This document shows positions 1 through 7,148 of a stretch of 32,316 nt of DNA, piece after piece. The DNA is from Gammaproteobacteria bacterium (GTDB taxonomy: Bacteria; Pseudomonadota; Gammaproteobacteria; Pseudomonadales; Azotimanducaceae). A program made the position numbers and the translations under genes. Under the pieces are notes generated by a model. The model was not told the origin of the DNA. It saw nothing but the letters and a program-made list of their open reading frames with translations, and did no database searches. Position 1 is the stretch's first letter, and each line of letters opens with the position of its first letter. The stretch covers positions 25,159 through 57,474 of the forward strand of contig JAHEEG010000009.1 in the NCBI GenBank assembly GCA_024640825.1. The letters are read 5' to 3'.

Positions 1-662
1 AACTGCAGACCCTCGCGCAAAACGCAGACGCCGAGCAACACAGCGGGGAACTTGTAGCCACCGACCTCTGGCTCAGCTGGCGTCAGAAGCTTCTGGATGA
101 ATGCGAAGCACGCCATAAAGATGATCCGGCACTGCCGGGTATGCAGGAAAACGAATTCGATGGCGACATACCCGGGCGGTTCCGCAGCAATCTGCTAAAG
201 ACGCTGGTAGCCGACGGCAAGCTGGAACAGCAGGCCGGCCGATTTAGGCCCAAACGGCACCAGGTTATGCTGGCGCCGGAGGAGGAAAAGCTGCTCAAAC
301 GTCTGGAACCCTTGCTGAATCAGCCGCAGCCCCCCAGCGTCGGCGACATCGGCAAAGCCACAGGCATTGCCCTGCCTTTGCTCCAACGCGGCATCAAAGG
401 CCTGGCCAGCAAAAAGGTCGTCGTTCTGATCAGCGACAAGCGCGTCTACCTGCCGAAGCAGGTGGAACCGCTGGTGCAGATCGCCATGAAGCTTTCTCAA
501 GAAGGTCCCTTCACAGCAAGACAGTTCCGCGACGCCGCCGAAATAGGCCGCAACGTAGCCATCGAAGTGCTGGAGTACTTCGATGCCAAGGGGTTCACCC
601 GGCGCACTGGTGACCATCGCACCGTGGTGGGCAATGCCGATCGCGCTCTACCATCGGGTTGA
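1..662 (+). CDS. selB: Selenocysteine-specific elongation factor SelB, C-terminal part (5' truncated by window edge)
   Basis: SelB is the specialised EF-Tu-like GTPase that delivers Sec-tRNA to in-frame UGA codons that carry a SECIS hairpin. Only the last ~219 residues are visible; the frame is open from base 3 to the TGA at 660-662. This portion corresponds to the winged-helix repeats that bind the SECIS RNA. Family-like segments include GRFRSNLLKTLVADGKL, a middle KRVYLP strand, and the C-terminal GRNVAIEVLEYFDAKGFTRR block, which closely matches the end of enterobacterial SelB. The GTPase and EF-Tu-like domains, and probably selA, would lie upstream of the window. The selC tRNA begins 19 nt after the stop, so the Sec decoding factor and its tRNA are adjacent. 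The stop codon is itself TGA. Confidence 0.93.
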   Translation, partial: LQTLAQNADAEQHSGELVATDLWLSWRQKLLDECEARHKDDPALPGMQENEFDGDIPGRFRSNLLKTLVADGKLEQQAGRFRPKRHQVMLAPEEEKLLKRLEPLLNQPQPPSVGDIGKATGIALPLLQRGIKGLASKKVVVLISDKRVYLPKQVEPLVQIAMKLSQEGPFTARQFRDAAEIGRNVAIEVLEYFDAKGFTRRTGDHRTVVGNADRALPSG

Positions 663-681
663 GCGTGGTACCATTTTCCAT

Positions 682-774
682 GGAAGAGCATCGTCCCCGG
701 TGGGGCGCGCGGCCTTCAAAGCCGTTGAGGTGCGACACCGTGCCTGGTGGGTTCGACTCCTACCTCTTCCGCCA
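682..774 (+). tRNA. selC: tRNA-Sec (anticodon TCA), CCA end encoded
   Basis: This is the selenocysteine tRNA that reads UGA. Visible parts: a 7-bp acceptor stem GGAAGAG/CTCTTCC followed by G and CCA at 772-774. The long 6-bp D stem CGTCCC/GGGGCG has a 4-nt loop. The anticodon stem is GCGGC/GCCGT with loop CTTCAAA, anticodon TCA at 716-718. There is a long variable arm of roughly 726-745, and a T arm GTGGG-TTCGACT-CCTAC. The extra-long D stem, long variable arm and UCA anticodon identify tRNA-Sec. The 3' side between T loop and discriminator is 12 nt, one fewer than the 13 nt of E. coli selC, so the arms fold as 7+5 rather than 8+5. A T-rich stretch follows at about 795-830. Confidence 0.96.
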
Positions 775-957
775 AAATATTCCTCAAGCTATTGTTTTAA
801 TTAATTTTTTTATTGCCTCCTTTTTTGTTCGCCACATCCTGACCAACGTAACGCAGGCGGTCTAGCGCAAACAAGCCATCCATTCTCCTACATCCCCACC
901 CAGCCGGGTCGAGAATACTGGAATTACGCTGCCTAAGATCCAGCTCTTGTAGATGAA
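775..957. other. Intergenic, AT-rich segment downstream of selC
   Basis: No convincing gene. Bases 778-835 are strongly AT-rich against a GC-rich background, with a run of seven T at about 804-811 that could help terminate the selB-selC transcript. I see no clear GC stem directly before the T run. tRNA-Sec 3' ends are common integration sites in bacteria, but I found no repeat of the tRNA 3' end elsewhere in the window, so there is no direct sign of an integrated element. Confidence 0.4.
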
Positions 958-1146
958 ATGACCGTTCTCGATGACTGGTACAAAGAGAACCTTTCTCCGA
1001 TAGCAAAAGCCACGTTGCAGGCGTGGAAGGAAGCGGAGATTGCGGACCCCAGGGACGAAGCCGAATGCGAGTTTGCCCTGCTAGAACTACTTGCCGAACT
1101 GACCGCAAGGCAAAAAGAGTTGCCAACCCGGGTCATTGAACATTAA
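958..1146 (+). CDS. Possible small acidic protein, 62 aa, unknown
   Basis: ATG at 958, stop at 1144-1146. The product is helical-looking and rich in Glu, Ala and Leu (for example DPRDEAECEFALLELLAEL), with Trp at positions 7 and 23 of the chain. The composition is closer to a real soluble protein than to shadow translation, and no better ORF competes on either strand. The ribosome-binding site is poor (only GATGAA immediately upstream), and the frame stays open upstream to a TAA at 934, so it could be the remnant of a longer gene. I do not recognise the family. It is the only candidate gene between selC and the glucosaminidase gene. Confidence 0.35.
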   Translation: MTVLDDWYKENLSPIAKATLQAWKEAEIADPRDEAECEFALLELLAELTARQKELPTRVIEH

Positions 1147-1581
1147 GCGCAAGGGCTCGGTCTGCATTAGTCGCCCGCCAGAGGGCCGGGGATTCGCGTT
1201 GAAACGGGTCCCTATCTCACCTTCAAGAAGGGGTATACCAAGGCGGCCCGGAGTCCCGTTTCCTTTTCTACTGTGGAAAGAATTTCCCCGGAACACGACA
1301 AACGTTGACGTGAATGTAACTAGCGCTCTGTCCGCTTCGTTCCGCAGAATCGCTACGGACACGGAGACGTACTTAATATTCTAGCTCTGCACGTCATGCC
1401 CCTTGGTCACCCAGTCAGTCGCACCCAGAGATCTCACCGCTACCGGACACCCCCCACCCCACCTGTACCAAGACGGTAGCGAGATCCACCATCAGCCCGG
1501 CACGAAGTCGCTCATCCCGCGCCATGTGCTTTGTCGCCAGGCTTTGCTAGATTCCCGGGTTGTTCCACCAGGAAACCGCTC
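1147..1581. other. Gene-poor region, 435 bp
   Basis: ORFs on either strand here have arginine- and proline-rich, low-information translations that resemble no family I know. Codon use is unlike the neighbours. Nothing RNA-like is obvious. The last part carries the ribosome-binding site of the next gene (AGGAAAC at about 1570). It may be ordinary spacer or decayed sequence in a selC-adjacent insertion zone. Confidence 0.35.
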
Positions 1582-2625
1582 ATGTCACGTTACCGTGCTT
1601 ACGCTCCCCTGACAGTCTGCCGACATGCCTGCCTGATCATTCTGCTGGCCGCAACGCCGGCGCTCGCCCAGGAGGTCATCGTGGTCTCCGGCCCAGAGGA
1701 GATCATCAGCCTCCTGCAGGCGGAACACTGGTGGGGTGAGGAGCGCCACGGCGTGGAACTGGCGTCGCCGCGTCTGATCGTAACCGGCATCAGCAGCCGC
1801 TGGCAGGAAAACGCCGCCGCGCTTCCCGTCCCCGAGAAGAAAGAAATCTTCTACCGCCTGATGCTGCCGCTGGCGCTGCATGCCAACGCGATGGTCCTGG
1901 ACAGCCGAGCGCGGCTGCAACGGCTCGCCGCAACCGACGCAGCCGGCGGAACCATCGACCCGGAGGATCTCGAATGGCTGGCCGGTGCGGCGCGACTCCT
2001 GGAGGCCGCCGATGATGCAGTGGCGGAGCAGCTTGCAGCCAGCGGCGACGGCCTGCAGGCGGTGGTCCGGGAGCTACTCTATCGGCTGGACGTCATCCCC
2101 GCCGGCCTCGTTCTGGGACAAGCCGCCTACGAGAGCGGCTACGGCACCTCCCGATTTGCAGCGGGCGGCAACGCGCTGTTCGGTCAATGGACCTTCAACG
2201 GATCGGGGCTGGTACCCCAGCAGCAGCGCGCCCAGCTGGGGGATCACCGCATCGCCGCCTTCGAGTGGCCCTTCGACAGTGTCCGCAGCTACTTCATCAA
2301 CCTCAGCCGCCACCCAGCCTACGAGGAATTCCGACGCCTGCGGGCCGACCTGAAAGCTGCGGGCAAGCCGCTGGATTCCATCGCCCTGGCGGAAGGCCTG
2401 TTCCGCTACTCCGAACGTGGTCCTGAGTACGTCAAGACGCTCCAGGGCATCATTCGCTACAACAACCTGCAAATCGCCGACCAGGCCGTGCTGCGCGACG
2501 AGCCCATGCGTTTCCTCGTGGCGACGGAAGGGACATCCGATGCCGACCGAATTCGATCCGAGGTGGACGCCATGCGCGCGACCGGGGAGATCGATGCAAT
2601 CATCGCTCGCATGAGCCTGGAATGA
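1582..2625 (+). CDS. Secreted Bax-like glucosaminidase-domain protein
   Basis: Predicted exported murein hydrolase of the Bax/glucosaminidase type, which cleaves the glycan strand of peptidoglycan. From the ATG at 1582 (AGGA about 8 nt upstream) the 347-residue product starts with a signal peptide: Arg residues near the N terminus, a hydrophobic core LIILLAATPALA, and a likely cleavage ALA|QE. An upstream in-frame start at 1531 would put 17 odd residues before this and is disfavoured. The catalytic domain is recognised from LGQAAYESGYGTSRFA, whose Glu matches the family's active-site acid, followed by GNALFGQWTF and the YxxxLxxHPAY-like segment SYFINLSRHPAYEEF. The N-terminal ~130 residues are a helical, alanine-rich region typical of Bax homologues. 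It stands alone, with about 500 bp of non-coding sequence downstream. Confidence 0.85.
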   Translation: MSRYRAYAPLTVCRHACLIILLAATPALAQEVIVVSGPEEIISLLQAEHWWGEERHGVELASPRLIVTGISSRWQENAAALPVPEKKEIFYRLMLPLALHANAMVLDSRARLQRLAATDAAGGTIDPEDLEWLAGAARLLEAADDAVAEQLAASGDGLQAVVRELLYRLDVIPAGLVLGQAAYESGYGTSRFAAGGNALFGQWTFNGSGLVPQQQRAQLGDHRIAAFEWPFDSVRSYFINLSRHPAYEEFRRLRADLKAAGKPLDSIALAEGLFRYSERGPEYVKTLQGIIRYNNLQIADQAVLRDEPMRFLVATEGTSDADRIRSEVDAMRATGEIDAIIARMSLE

Positions 2626-3128
2626 GCAACGGCGATCCGGGGTGACCGGGCGTAAAAAGAATAACCGCTCGAAACATCGTGATCGAGAAGTAGGACGCTA
2701 GTGATTTGGCTCCAGCGGAGCCTCTGCTTGGCAGGCTCCCTGCCATTGCGGGGGGGCTATCAGCCCGCAACGTCCTGGCCAGCGCCTGTGACGACCTCGC
2801 AGATGCAGGCTCGGAGATTCAGGTCGGCTGCCAGCAGGAACCGGGTAGCGCCTACGCGCCCGCACGACATCCGACGGCATGCTTGAGCACAGAGGGACTT
2901 CAGAGGGCCCGACGTTCGTACCTGAGCGCTTTTTCCGCTCGATCGCTCCATTTTACTCAACGAAGAGGGCTGCCCCTGTCGCCCTGATTCGCAGTCTTCA
3001 ATTCCACTTCCAGCCTCGACAGCGAACCGCTGGCCAGGTGAAGAAAACATCGCATGACGCGACCCGGCGCGGATATCTGAGGGTATAGGACGCAGATCTC
3101 TGCCTGCAAACGACCCGCGCTTCGAATG
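2626..3128. other. Intergenic region with three hairpins, no convincing gene
   Basis: Translations in all frames lack recognisable motifs and are broken by stops or dominated by Arg, Ser and Pro. The region holds a cluster of three perfect hairpins at 2708-2770 (listed separately). From 2880 to 3120 I see nothing more. A small structured RNA is possible but not demonstrated. Confidence 0.4.
2708..2770. repeat. Three consecutive perfect stem-loops
   Basis: Within 63 nt lie three perfect inverted repeats. GGCTCC-AGC-GGAGCC is at 2708-2722, GGCAGG-CTC-CCTGCC at 2730-2744, and TTGCGGG...CCCGCAA at 2746-2770. In the last, an inner GGGCT-ATC-AGCCC can form instead. There is no T-run after any of them, so they are not textbook intrinsic terminators, though they lie 80-145 nt past a gene end. 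They could be a structured transcript end, part of a small RNA, or a dispersed palindromic repeat. Confidence 0.55.
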
Positions 3129-3749
3129 CTAGTCGACCAGCCCAGCGAAGGAAATGTGATCTGCAATCGTGTTGGCCTCGCGCAGCGCCTTCATCGCGCG
3201 ATACTCCTCGCCGTACCAGAACGCCTGGAACACGGCTTCAGAGGGAAATCGAAGCAGCACCAGCCCGTCACGTGGCCAGGCCCCTTCCAGCACAGAAAAC
3301 TCGTTGCCCATGGCCAGCCCCTGGACGCCGAATCGCGCAGAGATGGGCGGAACCTTTTGCATGTACGCTTCTATCCAGCTGGGGTCCGTGACCGTTGTTG
3401 CGCCCAGCAGGTAATGGGGCATCGCCGCATCGTCGGACACCTCAACCGACTGACCCTGCGGGCTCTCGACCAGAATCAAATCTGCTTCGCTGGCGGACTC
3501 TCTCAGAGCCTTCATCGGCTGATAAGCGGGCGAGCCGTAAAAACCCTCTGCCTGTGCCAGGGAAGGAAAGCGAATCAACGCCAGACGCTGTCTTGGCCAA
3601 TTCCCATGTTCGACGCAGAAGTTCTGCGTGGCAGCGAGAACTTTGCCACCGAACTCCTGAATCAGCGGGGTAACCTGCACCGCATAGCGGCCAAAAGCCG
3701 CGGAATCGTGAACGTCAATCGCCACTATCATGTACGCTGGTCTGCTCAT
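3129..3749 (-). CDS. Tandem DUF1330-domain protein
   Basis: 206-residue cytoplasmic protein made of two DUF1330 (dimeric alpha-beta barrel) domains. The first spans about residues 1-105: PAYMIVAIDVHD, then IQEFGGKVLA, then GNWPRQRLALIRFPS and SPAYQPMKALR. The second spans about 108-205: PHYLLGATTVTDPSW, then FGVQGLAMGNE, then GAWPRDGLVLLRFPS and GEEYRAMKALREA. DUF1330 proteins are usually single-domain (~95 aa) and act as dimers, so this gene encodes a fused dimer. No enzymatic reaction is established. The ATG at 3749 overlaps the TGA of the small upstream ORF (ATGA), indicating translational coupling. Neighbouring upstream on the same strand is a TauD-like dioxygenase. Confidence 0.82.
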   Translation of the reverse strand: MSRPAYMIVAIDVHDSAAFGRYAVQVTPLIQEFGGKVLAATQNFCVEHGNWPRQRLALIRFPSLAQAEGFYGSPAYQPMKALRESASEADLILVESPQGQSVEVSDDAAMPHYLLGATTVTDPSWIEAYMQKVPPISARFGVQGLAMGNEFSVLEGAWPRDGLVLLRFPSEAVFQAFWYGEEYRAMKALREANTIADHISFAGLVD

Positions 3750-3901
3750 CCGCCGATACTCGTTTTGGCATAGTCCACGGTCCACCACCGATCCGGACGA
3801 ATGTTCACCCTGACCGAGTCGTTTCCGGCATTAGCGTCAGTGTAGGCGTCACCCATCTCGATGCCGAGATATCGTCTCGCCATCGGGCGGGTATCAGCCA
3901 T
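3746..3901 (-). CDS. Small protein of 51 aa, unknown, coupled to DUF1330 gene
   Basis: ATG at 3901 with GGAACG 7 nt upstream; the TGA overlaps the start of the DUF1330 gene by an ATGA tetranucleotide. The sequence contains ARRYLGIEMGDAYTD and VRVNIRPDRWWTVDYA and has no signal peptide or membrane segment. The coupling and good ribosome-binding site favour a real gene. The C-terminal RV...TVDY pattern faintly recalls I78 peptidase inhibitors, but it is too short and lacks the rest of that fold's signature, so I leave it unassigned. Confidence 0.5.
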   Translation of the reverse strand: MADTRPMARRYLGIEMGDAYTDANAGNDSVRVNIRPDRWWTVDYAKTSIGG

Positions 3902-3955
3902 AATCGTTCCATTCTGTTCGGTGGCTATTCGCAAGTAAAAATCTCAAAAAGATGC

Positions 3956-4816
3956 TTACTGGGATCGTTGAAGTAAAGCGTCGCGCTCGGCCACGGTGAT
4001 GCGGTGCAGCAGCCGCGCATGCCCATCGTAGCCGCCTGTTGCAGCGTGCAGCAGGCAGCGGTTGTCCCACATCAAAAGCATCCCAGCGGACCAGCGGTGT
4101 CGGTAGACAAATTCGCTGCGCGTCTGGTGTGTGAAAAGTTCCTGCAGCAGCCGCCCGGCCTCCGCATCGTCCATGCCGTCAATGCCGATCGTGTAGCCAG
4201 GGCTTACAAAGAGCGCGGTACGCCCCGTTTCCGAATGCTTGCGCGCGATCGGATGAAGCTGCGTGGCCATTGCATCGTCTGAATAGCGGATCGCCATGGA
4301 ACGGCCCGCGTCACGCTCACCGTACAGGCCATCGCGCGCATAGCCCCGCCGCGCTGAATGGACCCCCTGCTTGTCCTGCAAGCGTTCCCTGGTTGCTGCC
4401 GGCAGCGCCTCCCAGGCCGCGTACTGGTTGGCAAAAAGCGTATCGCCACCGACCGGCGGGATCGTATTGCCATAAAGCAACGTCGCCGTCGGCGGATGCT
4501 CCAGAAAGCTCCAGTCCGAATGCCAGGTCTCCGCGAATATCGGCGTGGTCTCGCCGGCTTCGCGGCGTACCTGGGCAATGTGCGGATGACCGGGGACGGC
4601 GGCAAAGTACGGATCGACGCCGAAATCTCCAAGCGTCAAGGCAAATCGTTCGAGGTCGTCCAGCGACAGATCCTGATCGGGAAAAGCCAGCACCTGAAAC
4701 TTCAACCAGACCAAACGTAAATCCGAAACCAGGCCAGGTGAAAGGTTTCGACGCAGATCGAGTCCACTCACAGTTGCGCCGCAGGACGCTGTCTGAGCGC
4801 TTACGCTCATCTGCAT
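3956..4816 (-). CDS. TauD/TfdA-family Fe(II)/2-oxoglutarate dioxygenase
   Basis: Non-haem iron oxygenase of the taurine/2,4-D dioxygenase family, 286 aa from the ATG at 4816, preceded by AGGA at suitable spacing. An ATG at 4834 and another at 4810 are alternatives. Iron ligands are visible as H99 and D101 in TWHSDWSF and the distal H257 in CLLHAATGGYDGHARLLHR; Arg residues in GHARLLHR would bind the 2-oxoglutarate carboxylate. The strand PPVGGDTLFANQYAAWEALP is typical of the family. The substrate cannot be told from sequence; family members act on taurine, alkyl sulfates, phenoxyacetates and others. The small-ORF/DUF1330 pair follows 55 nt downstream on the same strand. Confidence 0.88.
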   Translation of the reverse strand: MQMSVSAQTASCGATVSGLDLRRNLSPGLVSDLRLVWLKFQVLAFPDQDLSLDDLERFALTLGDFGVDPYFAAVPGHPHIAQVRREAGETTPIFAETWHSDWSFLEHPPTATLLYGNTIPPVGGDTLFANQYAAWEALPAATRERLQDKQGVHSARRGYARDGLYGERDAGRSMAIRYSDDAMATQLHPIARKHSETGRTALFVSPGYTIGIDGMDDAEAGRLLQELFTHQTRSEFVYRHRWSAGMLLMWDNRCLLHAATGGYDGHARLLHRITVAERDALLQRSQ

Positions 4817-4972
4817 GCGCCGTTCCTCATCCAAGCCTGGTCAATTCGAGACCCGAGAGGCTATTCTCAAGCATTCGAACCGTCAATGCGAACGAGTCCC
4901 CGAGGGTTGTAGAAGCCTAGGCTCATCGGCCTTTGGCACGGAAAAACTAGTGGTGCAGGGAAACATGAACAC

Positions 4973-6007
4973 ATGATCGAGTCGACAGCGAAGTTGCGCA
5001 GCTGCGCTGGTGCTCTTGCACTCACTGTAGCAGTCGCATTTCCCGTCATCGCTGACGTTCCATCCGCAGAGGAAATAGCCGACAACCTCGGGTTGACGTC
5101 GGCAGACAAGAAGTCGGTTCTGGCCGGGGACCTGGTTTCAAAAACAATGAAATCGACGAACGACCGGGAGTTGGCCGTCGCGCTGGTCTTCATGGTGGGG
5201 CTATCCGTTGAAAAACTGAAAGCGGAAGCAGACCAGCACCTGCTGACCACGACCGATCCAGACACCATCAGTTGGTCTTCGATTACCGGAGAAGGCAGCC
5301 TCGACGACTTCAGTACGCTCACTCTGGATCCAGATCCGGACAAACGCGCCAAAGCCTACTTGAACGCGAAGCCAGGCGAAGATCTGAATCTGGATAAGGC
5401 AGAGATAAGCGTATTCAACAACGTAAAGATCTCAACCGGTGGATCTGCGGCGAGCGTCGTTCGGGCAGCCGTCAGCCGACAGTTACTCGATCGCTTTCAG
5501 TCTTACCGTCAGAAAGGGCTGGCCGGCATCACCCCTTATGAGCGCCGGAATGGAAAGACCACGTCAGCCGCCAACGACCTCAAGAGCGCGACGGAAAGCC
5601 TGTCCCTACTGAGAGAAGTGCTGCCCGGGCTCTATAGAATTCTTTTGAATTACCCCAACGACAAACCCGAGGGTCTGGAAGAAGGCTTCATGTGGTCGAA
5701 TTACACAGCGCACGGAGAACCTGTGTTTATCCTGACCCATGATTTTTCCTTCGAAGACAGCGACGCCTACATCATTGTTCAGCGCCAGTTTTATGTCAGC
5801 GGCAGCTACAACACGGGCCAGTCGGTCACCGCGTTCGTACCGGCGAAGGATGGCACGGTGGTCTTCTACCTGAACCGAACATCCACCGACCAGGTAACCG
5901 GCCTTGGCGCTTCGACCAAGCGGTCAATCGGCAGCAAGGTTATGGCCTCACAGCTCAAGGACCTGTACGAAAAAGTTCGCGCAAAAGCCGAAGCGGGCAA
6001 CGGTTAG
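4973..6007 (+). CDS. Secreted protein of unknown function, 344 aa
   Basis: Begins with a signal peptide (KLRSCAGALALTVAVAFP, probable cleavage near VIA|DV), so it is predicted periplasmic or surface-exposed. An AGGGAA motif lies ~10 nt before the ATG. After an Asp/Lys-rich N-terminal region come YRQKGLAGITPYERRNG, a helical segment, and a beta-rich C-terminal half with GFMWSNYTAHGEPVFIL, VQRQFYVSGSYNTGQ and VVFYLNRTSTDQVTG. These look like conserved blocks of an uncharacterised family. There are no transmembrane helices after the signal and no catalytic motif I can identify. It is divergent from the dioxygenase gene and convergent with the cupin gene. Confidence 0.8.
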   Translation: MIESTAKLRSCAGALALTVAVAFPVIADVPSAEEIADNLGLTSADKKSVLAGDLVSKTMKSTNDRELAVALVFMVGLSVEKLKAEADQHLLTTTDPDTISWSSITGEGSLDDFSTLTLDPDPDKRAKAYLNAKPGEDLNLDKAEISVFNNVKISTGGSAASVVRAAVSRQLLDRFQSYRQKGLAGITPYERRNGKTTSAANDLKSATESLSLLREVLPGLYRILLNYPNDKPEGLEEGFMWSNYTAHGEPVFILTHDFSFEDSDAYIIVQRQFYVSGSYNTGQSVTAFVPAKDGTVVFYLNRTSTDQVTGLGASTKRSIGSKVMASQLKDLYEKVRAKAEAGNG

Positions 6008-6054
6008 CAATCAATCTCTGCAGTTGCCGCTTCACCTGCTCTGAACGCTGAGGG

Positions 6055-6375
6055 CTACTTGAATTCAACCAGGATTTCCCGATATCGGGTCGAACCGAGA
6101 TTCTTTGCGTCGTGCGTTGCAGGTACGCGGCTGCTGCCAAGTACGACCTGGTCACCTTCTACCCCTATCCAGTTTGTACTTCCGGTCTTGAACTCGAACT
6201 CTCCCACCGACTCGCCGTTCTGGTCTGACGTGCCAAGTGTCGAACCTTCCAGCACATGGAACAAGTAATCGCGTTCATGCGTGTGCAGACCGGTGCTTTC
6301 ACCCGGCGCCAGAAGCATCTCCCACACTGCGACTCGATCGTTTTCAAAGCGTTTGGTCGTTGCTATATCAGCCAT
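6055..6375 (-). CDS. Small cupin-domain protein
   Basis: A single cupin barrel of 106 aa, starting at the ATG at 6375 with GGGGAAGG a few bases upstream (an ATG at 6417 is less well supported). The first cupin motif is seen as GESTGLHTHERDYLFHVLEG, with His residues in HTHERD and H in YLFHVLEG as possible metal ligands. The second half includes FKTGSTNWIGVEGDQVV and a final strand YREILVEFK. Cupins of this size have varied roles (sensors, isomerases, dioxygenases), so substrate and function remain open. The next upstream feature is a decayed VOC gene. Confidence 0.8.
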   Translation of the reverse strand: MADIATTKRFENDRVAVWEMLLAPGESTGLHTHERDYLFHVLEGSTLGTSDQNGESVGEFEFKTGSTNWIGVEGDQVVLGSSRVPATHDAKNLGSTRYREILVEFK

Positions 6376-6467
6376 CTCGGCCTTCCCCAGTCGGTCTGAA
6401 TTCATCGATTGAATCATGAGTCAAGTCGCCGGTGGCAACACGGGACCCCGAAGAGCAAGGCTACCCT

Positions 6468-6840
6468 TCATTCCGCCCGATGGTCTTGCGATCCAGACCA
6501 GACTTGCGGATTGGCTTGCGGAATGTGCGCCACCTCGATTTTGATTCCACGGGGATCGGCATAGAATGCCGCGTAGCAGTCATCTGAATAGCCGCTCTGG
6601 CCCGTGTAGTGCATACCCAGGGCATAGCGGTCGTTGGCCCGCAGCCGATTTGGCCTGCGCGGCGTCGCCAAATACAAAGTGGTTGAATCGGCCAAGTATG
6701 GTCAGCCATCCGGCCGGGAAGCCTATCTTCGCGGCCTCGACTCATACCGGTATCGGGAAGCGATCCGCCACCGGATTGGCGCCATTGATTCGAGTATCAT
6801 CGAGCGCCCAGAAGTTTCCGAGCTTGCGCCCATGTAACCT
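6468..6840 (-). pseudogene. Decayed VOC (glyoxalase/bleomycin-resistance fold) gene
   Basis: Only the C-terminal part reads well: from about 6660 to 6468 the translation contains GYSDDCYAAFYADPRGIKIEVAHIP. This is the terminal VOC pattern of aromatic pair, DP-x-G and E-[V/L]-H, whose Glu is usually a metal ligand. Upstream the plausible coding moves to another frame (GRKLGNFWALDDTR at about 6830-6790) and meets a TGA, and no single frame spans the gene. There is no ribosome-binding site and no ATG for the intact part. I interpret it as a frameshifted, truncated remnant. Confidence 0.6.
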
Positions 6841-7148
6841 TTTAGCCTTTTGTTTCTATCAACCAACTCAGTCCAGATCTGGCCTACGGCATGTGCATCT
6901 CGATAGGATACGCCAAGCACCATAGACACCAGACAGGACGCCAGACAGGACGCCAGACAGGCCTTTCGCGGTCGAACCTTTCGCAATATCGATACTGGCA
7001 GAGCCATTGACCGCGGGAGGAGCCTTCAATAGCTGCGCCAGTTTGCTTTTGAGTCAACCGCCTACCAGAAAATCCGGGCTTTGAAGACCTTCCCGCCGTC
7101 ATCGGGTTGCACTAAGCTCCGCAATCAGCTCACGTTTCTGGAAACTGG
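6841..7148. other. Intergenic region upstream of the desaturase gene
   Basis: No gene seen. It carries a short tandem repeat (6929-6961, separate entry) and presumably the promoter of the desaturase gene; I cannot place -35/-10 elements with confidence. Weak GGAAAC precedes the ATG at 7149. Confidence 0.4.
6929..6961. repeat. 12-bp tandem repeat, 2.75 copies
   Basis: CCAGACAGGACG is repeated exactly at 6929-6940 and 6941-6952, followed by a partial copy CCAGACAGG at 6953-6961. The length suggests slippage; no function is evident. Confidence 0.85.

Noticed and set aside
1136-1384. ORFs on both strands at 1087-1384 as genes
   Set aside because: Arg/Pro-rich translations, no ribosome-binding site and no motif.
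6700-6840. TGA inside the VOC remnant (frame giving GRKLGNFWALDDTR) as a second selenocysteine codon
   Set aside because: The conserved VOC C terminus is in a different frame, no hairpin suited to a SECIS was seen, and VOC proteins have no Cys at this place. Frameshift decay explains it better.
6929-6961. Tandem repeat as a CRISPR array
   Set aside because: 12-bp units without spacers; a simple slippage repeat.
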